Part shown: positions 10,401 to 19,337 of the stretch, piece by piece
How the letters are laid out: every line of letters starts with the position of its first letter
Numbering within the stretch: the first letter of the stretch is position 1
NCBI GenBank assembly: GCA_030063045.1
Contig: JAQSEB010000166.1
Span: 157,001-221,000, forward strand
Length of the DNA stretch: 64,000 nucleotides
DNA from: Pratylenchus scribneri
Taxonomy: Eukaryota; Nematoda; Chromadorea; Rhabditida; Pratylenchidae
Reading direction: 5' to 3'
Notes under the pieces: generated by a model
The model's input: the letters and a program-made list of their open reading frames with translations, nothing else
The model's database searches: none
What the model was told of the DNA's origin: nothing
Program-made: the position numbers and the translations under genes

Positions 10401-11040
10401 CATACTTTTGCAATTGATGCAAAGATTCATTGGGAATTTCCTTCACATCCCCATTAATCTGGTCATATTGTGTGATTTTCCCCTGATTTTCGATGTAAAT
10501 CCATCTCCCCGAATCACAATTTATTTCCTTCGCCTCAGGGTATATTATGAGGGTATTGGGGTCAAGGTATCCATGACGGACAGATCCATACAATAGGAAA
10601 GAAATTGGCAGGCGATTGAAGCAGTAATTTGCCTTATAATCAAAATGAATATCCTGGGAATTAACGGCGAAACACGGCTTTATTTCAAGCGTCCTTTCAG
10701 TGACAAGTCTCGCTGTTATGAGCTGGTTATTTAAGAAATAACGGGCTAAAAGTGTGGGATTGGCAATTGAAAGGGTTTGGGTTTGGTCGCTTATAGATTG
10801 AAGACTGCTGCAAACTTGCTTAATTGCCTCAGAGAAAAGTCGATTCGTGGTTTGGGTGACACGCGCACTAAGTGCGGTAAGCTGTGCAGCAAGTTGCGAT
10901 GAATAAATTAACCCAACGACCGAATTTCCAGTGGATTTAGTTGTATCCAATGTTTCTTGTATAGTATTTTCCTTTATTTTCTCCAATTCCCTTTTTACCC
11001 TTCCATTTTCGCGTTTTGCTTTATCCCTTTTCTCTAACAT
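7465..11040 (-). CDS. Pol frame: glycoprotein C-part, protease, reverse transcriptase, RNase H, integrase N-part
   Basis: The frame is 1191 codons long. Residues about 1-350 do not look like Pol: Cys-containing ectodomain-like sequence, then a long hydrophobic segment (about 298-325, IWVFIVCVYVTLEAVAQFLL) and an Arg-rich tail, consistent with a type I membrane glycoprotein end. The protease follows with LLDTGAHISL at about 420. RT has the palm motif YIDD at about 742. RNase H includes HTDHRPL at about 960. The integrase HHCC zinc-binding region starts at about 1117 and the first catalytic Asp is near the end. The frame is identical to that of the Gag-glycoprotein ORF upstream, with only the TAA at 11118-11116 between them. 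The Met at 11040 is probably not a real initiation site. Confidence 0.9.
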   Translation of the reverse strand: MLEKRDKAKRENGRVKRELEKIKENTIQETLDTTKSTGNSVVGLIYSSQLAAQLTALSARVTQTTNRLFSEAIKQVCSSLQSISDQTQTLSIANPTLLARYFLNNQLITARLVTERTLEIKPCFAVNSQDIHFDYKANYCFNRLPISFLLYGSVRHGYLDPNTLIIYPEAKEINCDSGRWIYIENQGKITQYDQINGDVKEIPNESLHQLQKYGKIDFPEFKFTTFKNKVMANLSELYSPEHFEETLSAAEINWEIIRLTKPEAAWRDSGKSEVFAGKIVSSGLFSFLKGGMPSPNQIWVFIVCVYVTLEAVAQFLLPPFLAKFVQYLSLGRSLVKIFHGVQNFRARRKERRTINRQQIEADSQRNALPLVERWRNEELAEIAVAKQILAAIAVANQIYICDNNLRIEGKINNKRALFLLDTGAHISLCGIKAAQKFGFKSAQNPEIPGVIGVGNDVVRAVGQCEVEIEIADCIVNSPILLVENELDKDYDFIIGRKTLKSLPLYLDLETGQLIKKSNMKVLTAEPDTESNSKFENCINELGEIKTDLKNPNELEALKICLNENIKAFSRHEYDLGRCKIMAPPLITTTEVPITSRPYRVPEKFQEKLDKNIEEMGKVGVLKKSNTPWVSPIVVVEKSNGEIRPCVDFKALNAITIPDPYPIPRMEKVLHRVSGWKFYSSVDLASGFWQIPLDNQTSYKCGVITEKGVFEMNTLPFGLRNAPSIFQRTMDEVLKGVNSITIYIDDILIHTATFEEHLETLAMVFQRMQQFNLKLKFRKCEFCKKSITYLGHRLSEKGYEPSISNLESILSFPAPNNCKEVKRFLGMAGFFRKFIPSFASKAAPLNHLLRGREAEKNFKWGEMENKAFEELKLSLTKSPCLRAPNLKKPFHLYTDASKIAYAAALLQADDQGQLFAVAYCSKTLNGAESKYPPTHGELAAIVHALLIFKPLIYGCEIIIHTDHRPLIFLMTKANANAKLNRWLLLIQDINPKILYIEGKSNVVADTLSRVRIPEAKPIEWNKIMEKEELPYLLTADEYNMLNRDLIEAETAKDPILKKLFVKINNNWAFEEAEQLENNLLPYYNVRENLQTKGRLILKGDQIIMPENLRNRFLKMVHMAHFGVVKMKSQARGYVWWPKIAEDIEHFVATCQICQKNSANPPKIDPGHTWPKAREPMERWHIDLAGPFKNTCG

Positions 11041-11115
11041 TTCTTTATATTCAAATGTTGGGATGGCAAAAGTTTGATCAGAAATTATAAATTTCTTATT
11101 TTCACAATCTCCCTT

Positions 11116-13581
11116 TTATGTCTGATTTTCGAATGTTAGGGAAAAATCATTCGTTGATGATATCCATACATTTGTTGAGAATTCGCCCTGCCATTTCGCA
11201 ACGTGAATGTATGAACATTGTTGTGATTTCTCAGGGGTCCATATTAGACTCCCCTGGTCACAGCGGCAGGAACCGGATTTATATTCACAATTTGGGCAAG
11301 CTCCGATAGGCGTATTAATTCCACTAAAGCCATATCGGGTAAATACAACCGTTTCAAAAGTGTAACAATTCAAAACTGGCGTTTCCTCCCAGAAAACCCA
11401 TGGCCAGGGGTACCATCCCACTTCGAGGGAATTTTCTGTGTATTTAAATGTACCATTCGAAAGCATTTCACCGGCTGGGGAATGATTCATGTCGCGCATT
11501 CGAAGGCATGAGGAAGTCGGAACTGGCACTATTTCTGTCTTTATTTCCTCAATTTTCTTCCCCAATAAGCCTCTGCGGCGATTAATAATAGATTTAATGC
11601 ATTTACAAACTGTAGTGGCTGTCTTGTATTGTAAAGTATTCGGTCTATAGATATTTAACGCCATTTCAATTGGACTTTCCATCGCTTGCCATCCGGGACA
11701 AATTGGCTCATTAGGCAATTTCCATAGGCTTGAGGGAGAATCAGGGAGACAAATCATAGGATTTGTTCCAGCTGATGCGCTTAAAATGGGTGAGAAGATT
11801 GCCATTAGCGAAATCACAGCCAAAAGATATGGACTGGCTACTCTAACTGGAGCAGATCCCTCTCTAAAGGTTACTTTAGGAGTTGGCGACCTATAATTTT
11901 CACTTCGATTATTTCGTCCTTGATCCTGATTCTGGAATGAATTTCGCCGATTTTGGCTTGGGCTTCGACTTTGGAATGACCTTCTTTCGCCCCCATAATT
12001 TCTTCTATAAGGGGAACGATTTTCATGGCGTCCATCCCGGTAATTTCGATCTCGAGAGTAATTTCGATTTCGAGAGTGGTCTCGAGAATTTTGGTAATCT
12101 CGGGATGGGCGCCTGTAATCGCGTGAATAATTTCGAGAATTTGTTCCGCTATTTCTTTTCCTTTTTTCACAGTCCCTTATGAAATGCCCCGGGCGATGGC
12201 AATAGTAACAAAGCCGACGATCAGAGCTAGGTTGGCTTTGTAATGCCATTGCTTCCACTTTATTTGCCAAATCCGCTACCGAAACCCCTTGGTTTTGGCG
12301 TTTTCCCTCCAGCAAGAGCTCAAAATGCTGGGCAAGTTCGAAGGCATTTGTAAAATTATTTGGGCGAGCTCCTTTCACCTCGAACTGTAAATCCGGAACC
12401 AGTCGGTCTAGAAATTCATCCAGCAATCTATTTTGTATTGCGTCTTCTGCCTCATTGGCCATCACAATTCGGATGGCATCATTGAGTCGGTTGGCGAATG
12501 AGAAGACTTTTTCCCCGGGCGCCTGCTTTATTATTGACAGGGATTGTTTTGCGATAGTTTTAGTATTCGCATTTTCAAAAATAGCCCGAAGGCGTTCAAT
12601 TGCATTATTTAAATTTGCCGGGATTGGGTTCAGCTTATCGAATTCGGCGCGAGCACGACCCACTAAACAGATTTTTAGTCGGTTGAGTTTCTGCTCCTCC
12701 GTTAGAGGGTTGGTCATGAGGCCCAGGACATCTTTGAAGCGCTGAATCCAAACGCTGAATGAAACCGCTGGATTACCATCGAAAGTGCCAATTTGAGTTC
12801 CATTATTCATGAATGGATCCATTACCATAATTTCACACTCATTATTTTCATGATTTCCATTTCCAATTTCAGCATTATTTCCATTTTCTATTTCAGCATT
12901 ATTTCCATTTTCAATTTCAGCATATGTGTGATTTGAATGGATTTCATCGTCCTCCGAATGTTCACTTTCATTCGGGTCAAATTGGCTATGGCCATTCCAT
13001 ATAAATCCATTATTAGGCGAATTTCCATTTTCCAAAGCCTCAATTCGCGTTTTATGTTCCTTTGTATCCTCCTCAATATTTTCGAGGGATTCGCCCATAA
13101 TTCGAATCATTTTTTGGGCTTCTACAACATCCGATTCGAGTAAACGCACAGCCATATCCAATGGCAAAATTTCATCTAATTCCCTTTTAATTTCTTGAAT
13201 TTCCCTTTCCGAGTCATCCACTTTCCCTCGAGTTATATCCAAATCCGATTCAATGAATGTCATTCTTTCATCCATGTCTTTGTCCAATTGTTTAAACATA
13301 TCTTCCAAAATATCCAATTTTCCCTCTAGAACCGTTGGGAAAAATTTCCCTTCTAGGATCACCCCTTGTTTGGGGGAATTATTTGCATCTATTTTAGCAA
13401 TTTTCTCCTCCAATCCTCTAATAGTACGGCATACGGTTGCCTCAAAAGTACGTAATTGAATGAGGAGGGTATTCCAATTCTTGGATTCATCAGCAGAAAA
13501 TTTGCTTGAGGCGAAATCACTTCCATTCATATTGGAGTTAGAATTCTCTTTTCCTGGCATTTTCACAATTTTATATTTCAA
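11116..13581 (-). CDS. Gag polyprotein with zinc knuckle, continuing into a secreted glycoprotein-like region
   Basis: The frame is 821 codons long. An acidic coiled-coil-rich N-terminus is followed by a retrotransposon capsid region (about 275-440; WIQRFKDVLG, ERLRAIFENA). One CCHC knuckle, CYYCHRPGHFIRDC, lies at about 457-470, and an Arg/Ser/Asp-rich nucleocapsid tail follows. At about 580-605 comes a hydrophobic stretch (LLAVISLMAIFSPILSASAG) shaped like an internal signal peptide. The remaining 215 residues are rich in Cys, Trp and N-glycosylation sequons, with a basic RRR followed by GLLG that resembles a furin-type site before a hydrophobic stretch. I infer an envelope-like glycoprotein. 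Its family (baculovirus-F-, phlebovirus- or chuvirus-like) cannot be told by eye. Confidence 0.8.
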   Translation of the reverse strand: MKYKIVKMPGKENSNSNMNGSDFASSKFSADESKNWNTLLIQLRTFEATVCRTIRGLEEKIAKIDANNSPKQGVILEGKFFPTVLEGKLDILEDMFKQLDKDMDERMTFIESDLDITRGKVDDSEREIQEIKRELDEILPLDMAVRLLESDVVEAQKMIRIMGESLENIEEDTKEHKTRIEALENGNSPNNGFIWNGHSQFDPNESEHSEDDEIHSNHTYAEIENGNNAEIENGNNAEIGNGNHENNECEIMVMDPFMNNGTQIGTFDGNPAVSFSVWIQRFKDVLGLMTNPLTEEQKLNRLKICLVGRARAEFDKLNPIPANLNNAIERLRAIFENANTKTIAKQSLSIIKQAPGEKVFSFANRLNDAIRIVMANEAEDAIQNRLLDEFLDRLVPDLQFEVKGARPNNFTNAFELAQHFELLLEGKRQNQGVSVADLANKVEAMALQSQPSSDRRLCYYCHRPGHFIRDCEKRKRNSGTNSRNYSRDYRRPSRDYQNSRDHSRNRNYSRDRNYRDGRHENRSPYRRNYGGERRSFQSRSPSQNRRNSFQNQDQGRNNRSENYRSPTPKVTFREGSAPVRVASPYLLAVISLMAIFSPILSASAGTNPMICLPDSPSSLWKLPNEPICPGWQAMESPIEMALNIYRPNTLQYKTATTVCKCIKSIINRRRGLLGKKIEEIKTEIVPVPTSSCLRMRDMNHSPAGEMLSNGTFKYTENSLEVGWYPWPWVFWEETPVLNCYTFETVVFTRYGFSGINTPIGACPNCEYKSGSCRCDQGSLIWTPEKSQQCSYIHVAKWQGEFSTNVWISSTNDFSLTFENQT

Positions 13582-13823
13582 AATTGGTATAATTTATTGA
13601 AGTCGGTGATGCGGCTTGCAGAATCTGAACGGAGGAAGCACTTAGCTTTACCTTTCACGGAATGCACCAAGCAACGGAGGAAGCACAAAGCTTGACCTGT
13701 TTTGCACTTAGCACGGAGGAAGCACAAAGCTTGACCTGGATTTCAACGGAAAATCTCGAAGAAGCAAAGGCTTTCTTCGGTTTTGAAGTTTATTGGTTAT
13801 TCACTTTTCCTCTTTTGGGAAAA
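13582..13823 (-). repeat. Retroelement leader with three copies of a GGAGGAAGCAC repeat
   Basis: Between the primer-binding site and Gag, the motif ACGGAGGAAGCAC occurs at about 13629, 13674 and 13713. The last two copies share the longer unit ending CAAAGCTTGACCTG, at about 40-bp spacing. A packaging or translational-leader role is possible but only inferred. Confidence 0.7.
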
Positions 13824-13837
13824 GGGTCGTGGCACCA
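13824..13837 (-). promoter_or_regulatory. Primer-binding site of the LTR retroelement
   Basis: On the minus strand the sequence TGGTGCCACGACCC begins two bases after the presumed LTR end (...CACAACA at 13840). It reads as the complement of a tRNA 3' end finishing in CCA, as expected for minus-strand priming. The tRNA species was not identified. Confidence 0.65.
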
Positions 13838-13839
13838 AA

Positions 13840-14150
13840 TGTTGTGTCCCACAAATAATTATATCCAATCCAAATTATTCCCCAATAAACTCTTTGAATA
13901 TTTCCAAATGAATAAAGACCAAATTTATTTAGCAGCAAAATATAGTTGATAAGAAGGGCAATTGGTTTGAGAGCAAATTATATATGAGTAAAGGAATGAG
14001 GGTTATGTGGGGGAATGGTCATCATTAAATAAGGGTACAAAGTGGGCGGGGAATGGAGTGAATCGAGAATAGTCCTATAGTTCAAAGTTCATCATTGAAT
14101 TCCACACCCTGGCCCTGGGATTCCACCAAATTGATTAGATCTAACATTAA
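13840..14150 (-). repeat. Presumed 5' LTR of the retroelement
   Basis: The LTR 3' end (reading CA at 13840 on the minus strand) is set by the adjacent primer-binding site. The outer limit is a guess, because no second LTR copy was found with which to align it. Confidence 0.45.
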
Positions 14151-14466
14151 GTTTTCATCTGATGTTTTGCTATATATTTTTAAGTTTTTACTTTTTTTTT
14201 TTAAAAAAATCTATTATATAAAATAAACCTTCATTTCCTTTTTTCCATTGTTTTCTTCCAATGGCAATTTGCAAAATGGGCGGCCAAAGTTGTTAAGAAG
14301 AATTGATGAATGATGGAATTGAAGGAAGTAGCATAGTTTAAAATTGCGCATATTTTGAGTTAATGTCAATAGTCTTCTCTTGTCCATATTTCTGAAAATA
14401 TTGAATGTTTTTTAATATATAAAAATTTAAAAATAATGGAATAGCTACTCGGAATTCGGGTAATTT

Positions 14467-14714
14467 CATGGTGCGAAAAATCGTTAATTTTAATTTTTAA
14501 CGATTTAGTTAAAATGGATCAAATGTCTCTTCGACCTCTAAAATAAATCAAAAGGCTGGTTTATACTTTATATTTATACTCAACAACAAACCTGATACCA
14601 TTCGATGCGTCTAATACTCGATGGGATCAACAATTGGTAAAAGGTCTGTGGTTTAAAACCGGACATTTATTATAGAGGTCGATGAGACATTAAATTAACA
14701 ATTTTTCGCATATG
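14467..14714. mobile_element. Short inverted-repeat element (MITE-like)
   Basis: The left end CATGGTGCGAAAAATCGTTAA and the right end, inverted, CATATGCGAAAAATTGTTAA match over about 20 nt. Further in, both arms contain ATGTCTC, then TCGACCTCTA and TAAAT, so the arms are about 90-110 nt with one extra insertion of about 30 nt on the left. No coding capacity or clear target duplication was seen, so the superfamily is unassigned. Confidence 0.6.
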
Positions 14715-14931
14715 GGTAATTTATTTTACCCCAAATTGACATTAACTCTTATTTTTATTGATTGTCTCGCTCTGCACTTTGATTTCCGAATTTTTTTTTG
14801 CTATGATCCGATACTTGGAAGTCCGTGCGCATGTCGTCGTAAATCTAAACCTTAAACTATACCTATATTCCTGAAAATATGTGCGTAGATGTTTTAGAGG
14901 GATTTTAGAAATTCTGTAATCTGATTGCCGG

Positions 14932-15165
14932 ATATAGGGGGATTAAGTTGGATTAAGCCCCGAAATAGATGGGCGCGAGTCCTTATTTGGCTGTTTTGCT
15001 TCCGGCTTCGCGAGAATCCTATGCTTCGAACCCCAAATCCCAATCCTTAGCACCTAACTAGGCTTAATCCAACTTAATCCCCCTATATCCGGATATATCC
15101 CGCGCACTCTCAGGCACTTCTCCGACCTTCCACTGGCCTTCCGGACCATTTCCCATCTATTTCGG
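14932..15165. repeat. Foldback repeat with a perfect 30-bp inverted pair
   Basis: The 30 bases starting GGATATAGGGGGATTAAG at 14932-14961 recur exactly in inverted orientation at 15062-15091. Outside that, CCCGAAATAGATGGG and CCCATCTATTTCGGG add a second pair. The 29 bases at 15086-15114 occur, reverse-complemented, at 31372-31400, and the loop segment with CGGCTTCGCG resembles 31563-31620. This is therefore a dispersed repeat family. Confidence 0.75.
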
Positions 15166-16015
15166 GACTTAATCCCCTATACCTTCAAGATCATGATTGA
15201 CCGCCTTTGCCCTTTGCCGATCTCTAATTTACTGTTTTAGTGCCCAAATTGGTTATTGGGTATGGCTAGTGTTAGGTGTGTCAGAAATTTAGGGAAATTT
15301 GGAATATGGCCACAAAAAATATTATTTTTCAACTCGAAAAGTTTTCTGCATATTCTGCAATAAAAATAATATCGTTATTTTAATTTTAAAATTTAAATTT
15401 TTTTTAAATCTGCATTCTGTAAATGTCGAATCTGCAAAATTGCAGTCTGCATATGTCATGTCTGCTAATGTCGGTGCCTCCACAAACTTCTCTTAAAGTG
15501 AGTTCTTTGCGTAGCACCAGCGCAACTCCTGACACACCTGCAGGGTTCCCAACTATGCGATGCTTGAAGCGGACGCGCAGAGCGCATTTAATCGTGGGAC
15601 TAGTATAATGTAAATTTGTTGACTGCTAATTTCCCTCATTCCCCTCAGCAGGCCTCACCTCAACCCCTTTCTCCTTACATTGTCTCGCAAATGCCATCGT
15701 GGCTTTTTCCCCTTTCCCGATAGCCAAAGTCAATGGTAAAGCGATCGCCTCTTTTTGGTTCATATACGACCCAGCATTTTATTGGATATACTCCAGGGCC
15801 TCTGGGGGAGGAAAGTTAAGGTAAAATCAAGTGATTTTAGCTTATTCAATTTCAAATGATAGAGAAAATAAACAGAAATATTAGGTAAAAATTAGTGAAA
15901 GAAATAAAGAAAAACGCCCATTCAAATCAATAAGTGGATGTGAAGAATTGATGAGCGATAATAAAATAAATATTAATCCCGGTAATACAAACTTCATTCA
16001 TTTCTAAAATTTGCG

Positions 16016-18674
16016 ATGCTAAAAATGATTCTCCCAGTAATTATTTTACAAATTATTCTAATTTATTCCGTAAATGGTGAAAGTGGCGAAAATGATCAAA
16101 CATTCCGTCAAAGAGGACAGATCAACCCATCTCCATCTGCTCCAAATTATAATACTCATTTTTTGAACAAATTGGCACGGCAAAAAGTAGGAGCACGGCT
16201 TTCTGATAAACTTCAAAATGTTCTAAACCAGCATTTTAATGGACAAATTGAAGAACAGCAGCAAAAGAAGCGTCAAAGGGAATCAGAAGATGTGGCTCCA
16301 AATTATAATGATCACCAATTTTCCGAATGGCAGCAAAAGGGAAATCATCATCAAAATGATCAAAATCGACATTTTCCTGGCCAAGAGAATAAAAAGTTGC
16401 GTCTAAGGGAACCAGTAGAAATGGTTCATCTGCAACAAAGAATGAAACAAATTGAAGGAATGGCAAAGAAAGATCACACGGATTTGGAAGGGAAACAGCG
16501 AAAATTAGAAAATGGCAACTTAATTCAAGTAAATAAATACAATATTGTCCGGGGAATTTTTAATACCTAAAGTTAAAATATTTCTTCAAAATGTTAAAAA
16601 TGAAAATTTATTTAAAATTTTATCATGACAGAATGGTCCACAAAATCCAATTGTAATTGATTCGGAAGAGGATCAACAACAACAACAACAAAAACAACCG
16701 GAATTTCCTCAATTTCAATCAATAAATGAATTAAAAAATTGGCTACTTTCTTCGGAGGAAAATGACGAAAAGCAATTGCCACAAGGACATTCACATTCCA
16801 ACAATCAACTAAAACAAAACAATGAAGGAAAAGGACATCTTCAACAAGAATCAGAAAAAAGTGAAATTGGGGGAACGGTCTAAATTTCGGGATTATTTCT
16901 TTTCAGCTTTCATTATAAATTTTTTAGAGCAACATTTGTAATTTAAGGAAGATGGGAGTATAATAAAAAAAAAGTTGGAATATCTCCAAAATTGTGGAAT
17001 ATCCCGTTATCGGGAAAGAATATTGCCTTATTGGCAGTTTGGATCGTGTTACGACAATTGCGAACGAAATGGTCTCTGTTGCCGATGGTGGCAAAGCTGC
17101 TGTGGCATTGTTTATAGCATTTTATTAGGCATAAAATTAGCCAAAAATAATATCTAAAGCATTGACCAATGCTTAATATTCAACGAGTTATAGCCAAAAA
17201 CGGCCAGAAACACAATTTTATTTAAACCAAAGGTTTTTGGCCATAATTTAGTGAATATTAAACATTTGCCAATACATTTGATAACATTTTGTAACTAATT
17301 TTATGCCTAATAAAATGGTACCTACAAACAATGTCACAGCATCTTTATTTACTACCTTCGGCACCAGACCGTTTCTTCTGCAATTGTCGTGCCGTTTTGG
17401 TTAATTTATTTCTTAAATAGGAAAATTTAATTTTTATAATTTATTAATTTTTCAGACAATCCATCAGCAACCAATATTCCAATTCATCATTTTGCTCAAC
17501 CGGAACCTCATCCAGCAACTTTTGCTGCAAATTTTCCTCTAAATTCATTTGGCCAAAATACAAATGAAAATCAATTAAAAGAAGTGCAAACATTTCTTCA
17601 GAAACAAAAACAAATCGAAGAAGAGAACAGTCGAAAATTATTCAATCATTTGCAACAAAGCCATCAACAAATCCAAAAAATTACAAATAAATTTGACCTT
17701 ATAGAAGCAGGCACAAATTTCCATCATCAGCCACAACAACATTTTGTGGGAGGCAACTTTAAGTATAATCACATTACAAATTCAAATATCCCGCAACAGC
17801 CTCAACAACAATTTCCACAACAAAATCAAATAATTTTGGACTCATCCACAAGAGAACAATGTAAGATTTCCACTTAGCATTAAGCTTATTAGCAAAAATC
17901 TGATAACATTTTAAGTTTTAAAGTTTAAACTAAAAGTTTGGTCAAATGAATAAAAAAAATTCGAGGCCATAATTGTTCTGTCCGAGCTTTCCCGGTTCTA
18001 ATCAAACCCTTTACTCAATTTTCCAAAATCAAGTTTATTTACCAAAATAAATAAAAGACGAATTCAAATTTCAATTATATTAAATTGCCAAAATAATAAG
18101 TAAGTTAGGTTGTGAAGATTGGTTTATGATTGAATGAATGAGGATAAATTGGTGGAATATGGTTGGGCTTAAGTATGGCTTCGGAATGGGCGGAGAGTGG
18201 GACAAAATCATAAATCGCCAGAAGGGGAATTGGACAGAATTAAGAGGATTTGATGCGTGATGTGGAGAATAGCATTATTTTTATTTTACACTAAAAGAAT
18301 GATGGGAAGAGGTGGATGGAAAATATAAAATTGGAAAATGGTATAAAAGGATTAAATCAAATAATTAATCAAATCAATTTATTAAATCCAAACAGCACAA
18401 TAATATTTTATAGCGTTTAAAAAATTAAATGATTAGAAAACTTCAACTTTTAGAATGAATAATGACTAATGAGTAAACTTTTTTTAATTTAGTGAAAGAA
18501 AAGATAAATAAATTAATTGCATTGCACTTTGCTCTTAAAAAATTAAATGAAGGAATGAAAACAGCGAAAGATATTGAGGAAATGAAGAAAATAGAAAATG
18601 AAATTAAAGAATTGGATCCGGAGGAAACGTTATACAATGCAATTTCTGGGTATGGCCAATGGCGAATTTTATAA
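16016..18674 (+). CDS. Secreted Gln/His/Asn-rich protein (intact paralogue of the copy at 151)
   Basis: Four exons keep frame: 16016-16528, 16632-16860, 17456-17860 and 18493-18674 (442 codons plus stop). The start is chosen at the ATG followed by a clear signal peptide (KMILPVIILQIILIYSVNGES). The mature part is low-complexity and hydrophilic, dominated by Gln, Asn, His and Glu, with likely coiled-coil segments (FLQKQKQIEEENSRK; MKKIENEIKELDPEE). If the donor at 16861 is not used, exon 2 ends at its own stop at 16881-16883, giving a shorter 254-residue form. Intron 2 carries an inverted-repeat insertion. No enzymatic motif is seen. Export from the cell is inferred from the signal peptide; the role is unknown. 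Confidence 0.7.
17030..17400. repeat. Imperfect palindromic insertion in intron 2 of the Gln-rich gene
   Basis: The left arm (about 17040-17190, with ACGACAATTGCG and TTTTATTAGGCATAAAATTAG) is matched in inverted orientation by about 17265-17390. The centre is near 17210. The left arm also has an open frame (containing VIGKEYCLIGS and VADGGKAAVAL) that is broken in the right arm, so a duplicated and inverted coding fragment is likely. Its source was not recognised. Confidence 0.6.
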
Positions 18675-19337
18675 AATTCCTCAAAAAATTAATTAATTTT
18701 TATTTTTTTAGGAATATAAGAAACTTAATTTAATTTTCTTATAAATGAGAATGTCTTTACCAACAATTGAAAATTCTCTAAAATTTGGTTTTATTTTTAA
18801 TATTAATATTTTTAGAATGAATGATCTTCCGGTGAAAATTGTTTGACGAAAAAATGGTTAACAATTTTTTTTTATATATCCTCCACTTTTTTTGAACCAT
18901 TCTTTTATCCTAGCCCCACTGTCAATTTTAAAAATTTCTTTTCTCGTTTTTTTTTTCTTATTCTGAATTTGGTTTTTTAAATTGCTGTTGATAAATTTTT
19001 CATTCAAATACTAAATTTGTAACTCTTGTTGAGAGATATAGTCTAATAATGGTTTGTGGTGATGAATTTCAAACCAAAAAGAAAAAGTTTTTTATTTAGT
19101 TGATTTTATCATAACTATGATTAAAAATATCTTATTGTCATTGTCAGAGATGAAATTTCATTCATTTCAAAAAGATTTCTAAGATTTTGATGCATGAAAT
19201 GAAATTTTTTGATTTTATTTGTAAAATATTTTTATATAAGAATCATTCACCAAATTTTTAATTTATTATAAAGCAAAAATGATTAGAATGTATAATGAAA
19301 ATTAATTCCATAAAAAATATTAATTATTTTCCTCGTT
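18675..19337. other. AT-rich intergenic DNA
   Basis: This is the 3' flank of the Gln-rich gene, similar to 693-920. No further exon was seen. Confidence 0.5.

Larger units (their letters stand above)
5600..14150 (-). mobile_element. Ty3/gypsy LTR retrotransposon with internal envelope-like region (3' truncated)
   Basis: On the minus strand the order is LTR (about 14150-13840), primer-binding site (13837-13824), leader with repeats, Gag and zinc knuckle, secreted glycoprotein-like region, aspartic protease, reverse transcriptase, RNase H, integrase, then a separate basic ORF. RT before integrase, plus the YIDD and DTGA motifs, place it in Ty3/gypsy. Three defects are visible: an in-frame TAA at 11118-11116, a frame change in the integrase near 7474-7485, and no 3' LTR below 5600. 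It is therefore an inactive or partial copy unless the first two are assembly errors. The boundaries at both ends are approximate because a second LTR is missing. Confidence 0.85.
14151..16015. other. Gene-poor region with inverted-repeat elements
   Basis: No exon could be supported. The region contains the MITE at 14467-14714 and the foldback at 14932-15165, listed separately. A GC-richer stretch at 15480-15600 and a pyrimidine-rich stretch at 15630-15720 gave no recognisable feature. Confidence 0.4.

Noticed and set aside
15003..15060. GGTTCGAA-like T-loop motif suggesting a tRNA
   Set aside because: The CTTCGAACCCC lies in a dispersed foldback repeat and no cloverleaf could be built around it.
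14890..15230. TAGAGGG ... CTCTA as hAT ends around the 15-kb foldback
   Set aside because: The flanking 8-mers (AGATGTTT and ATTTACTG) do not match.
17973..18290. Possible solo LTR related to the retroelement LTR in intron 3 of the Gln-rich gene
   Set aside because: The start (TGTTCTGTCC compared with TGTTGTGTCCC) and a few shared words (GGGCGG, AATAAA) are suggestive. The alignment is weak and no target duplication was found.
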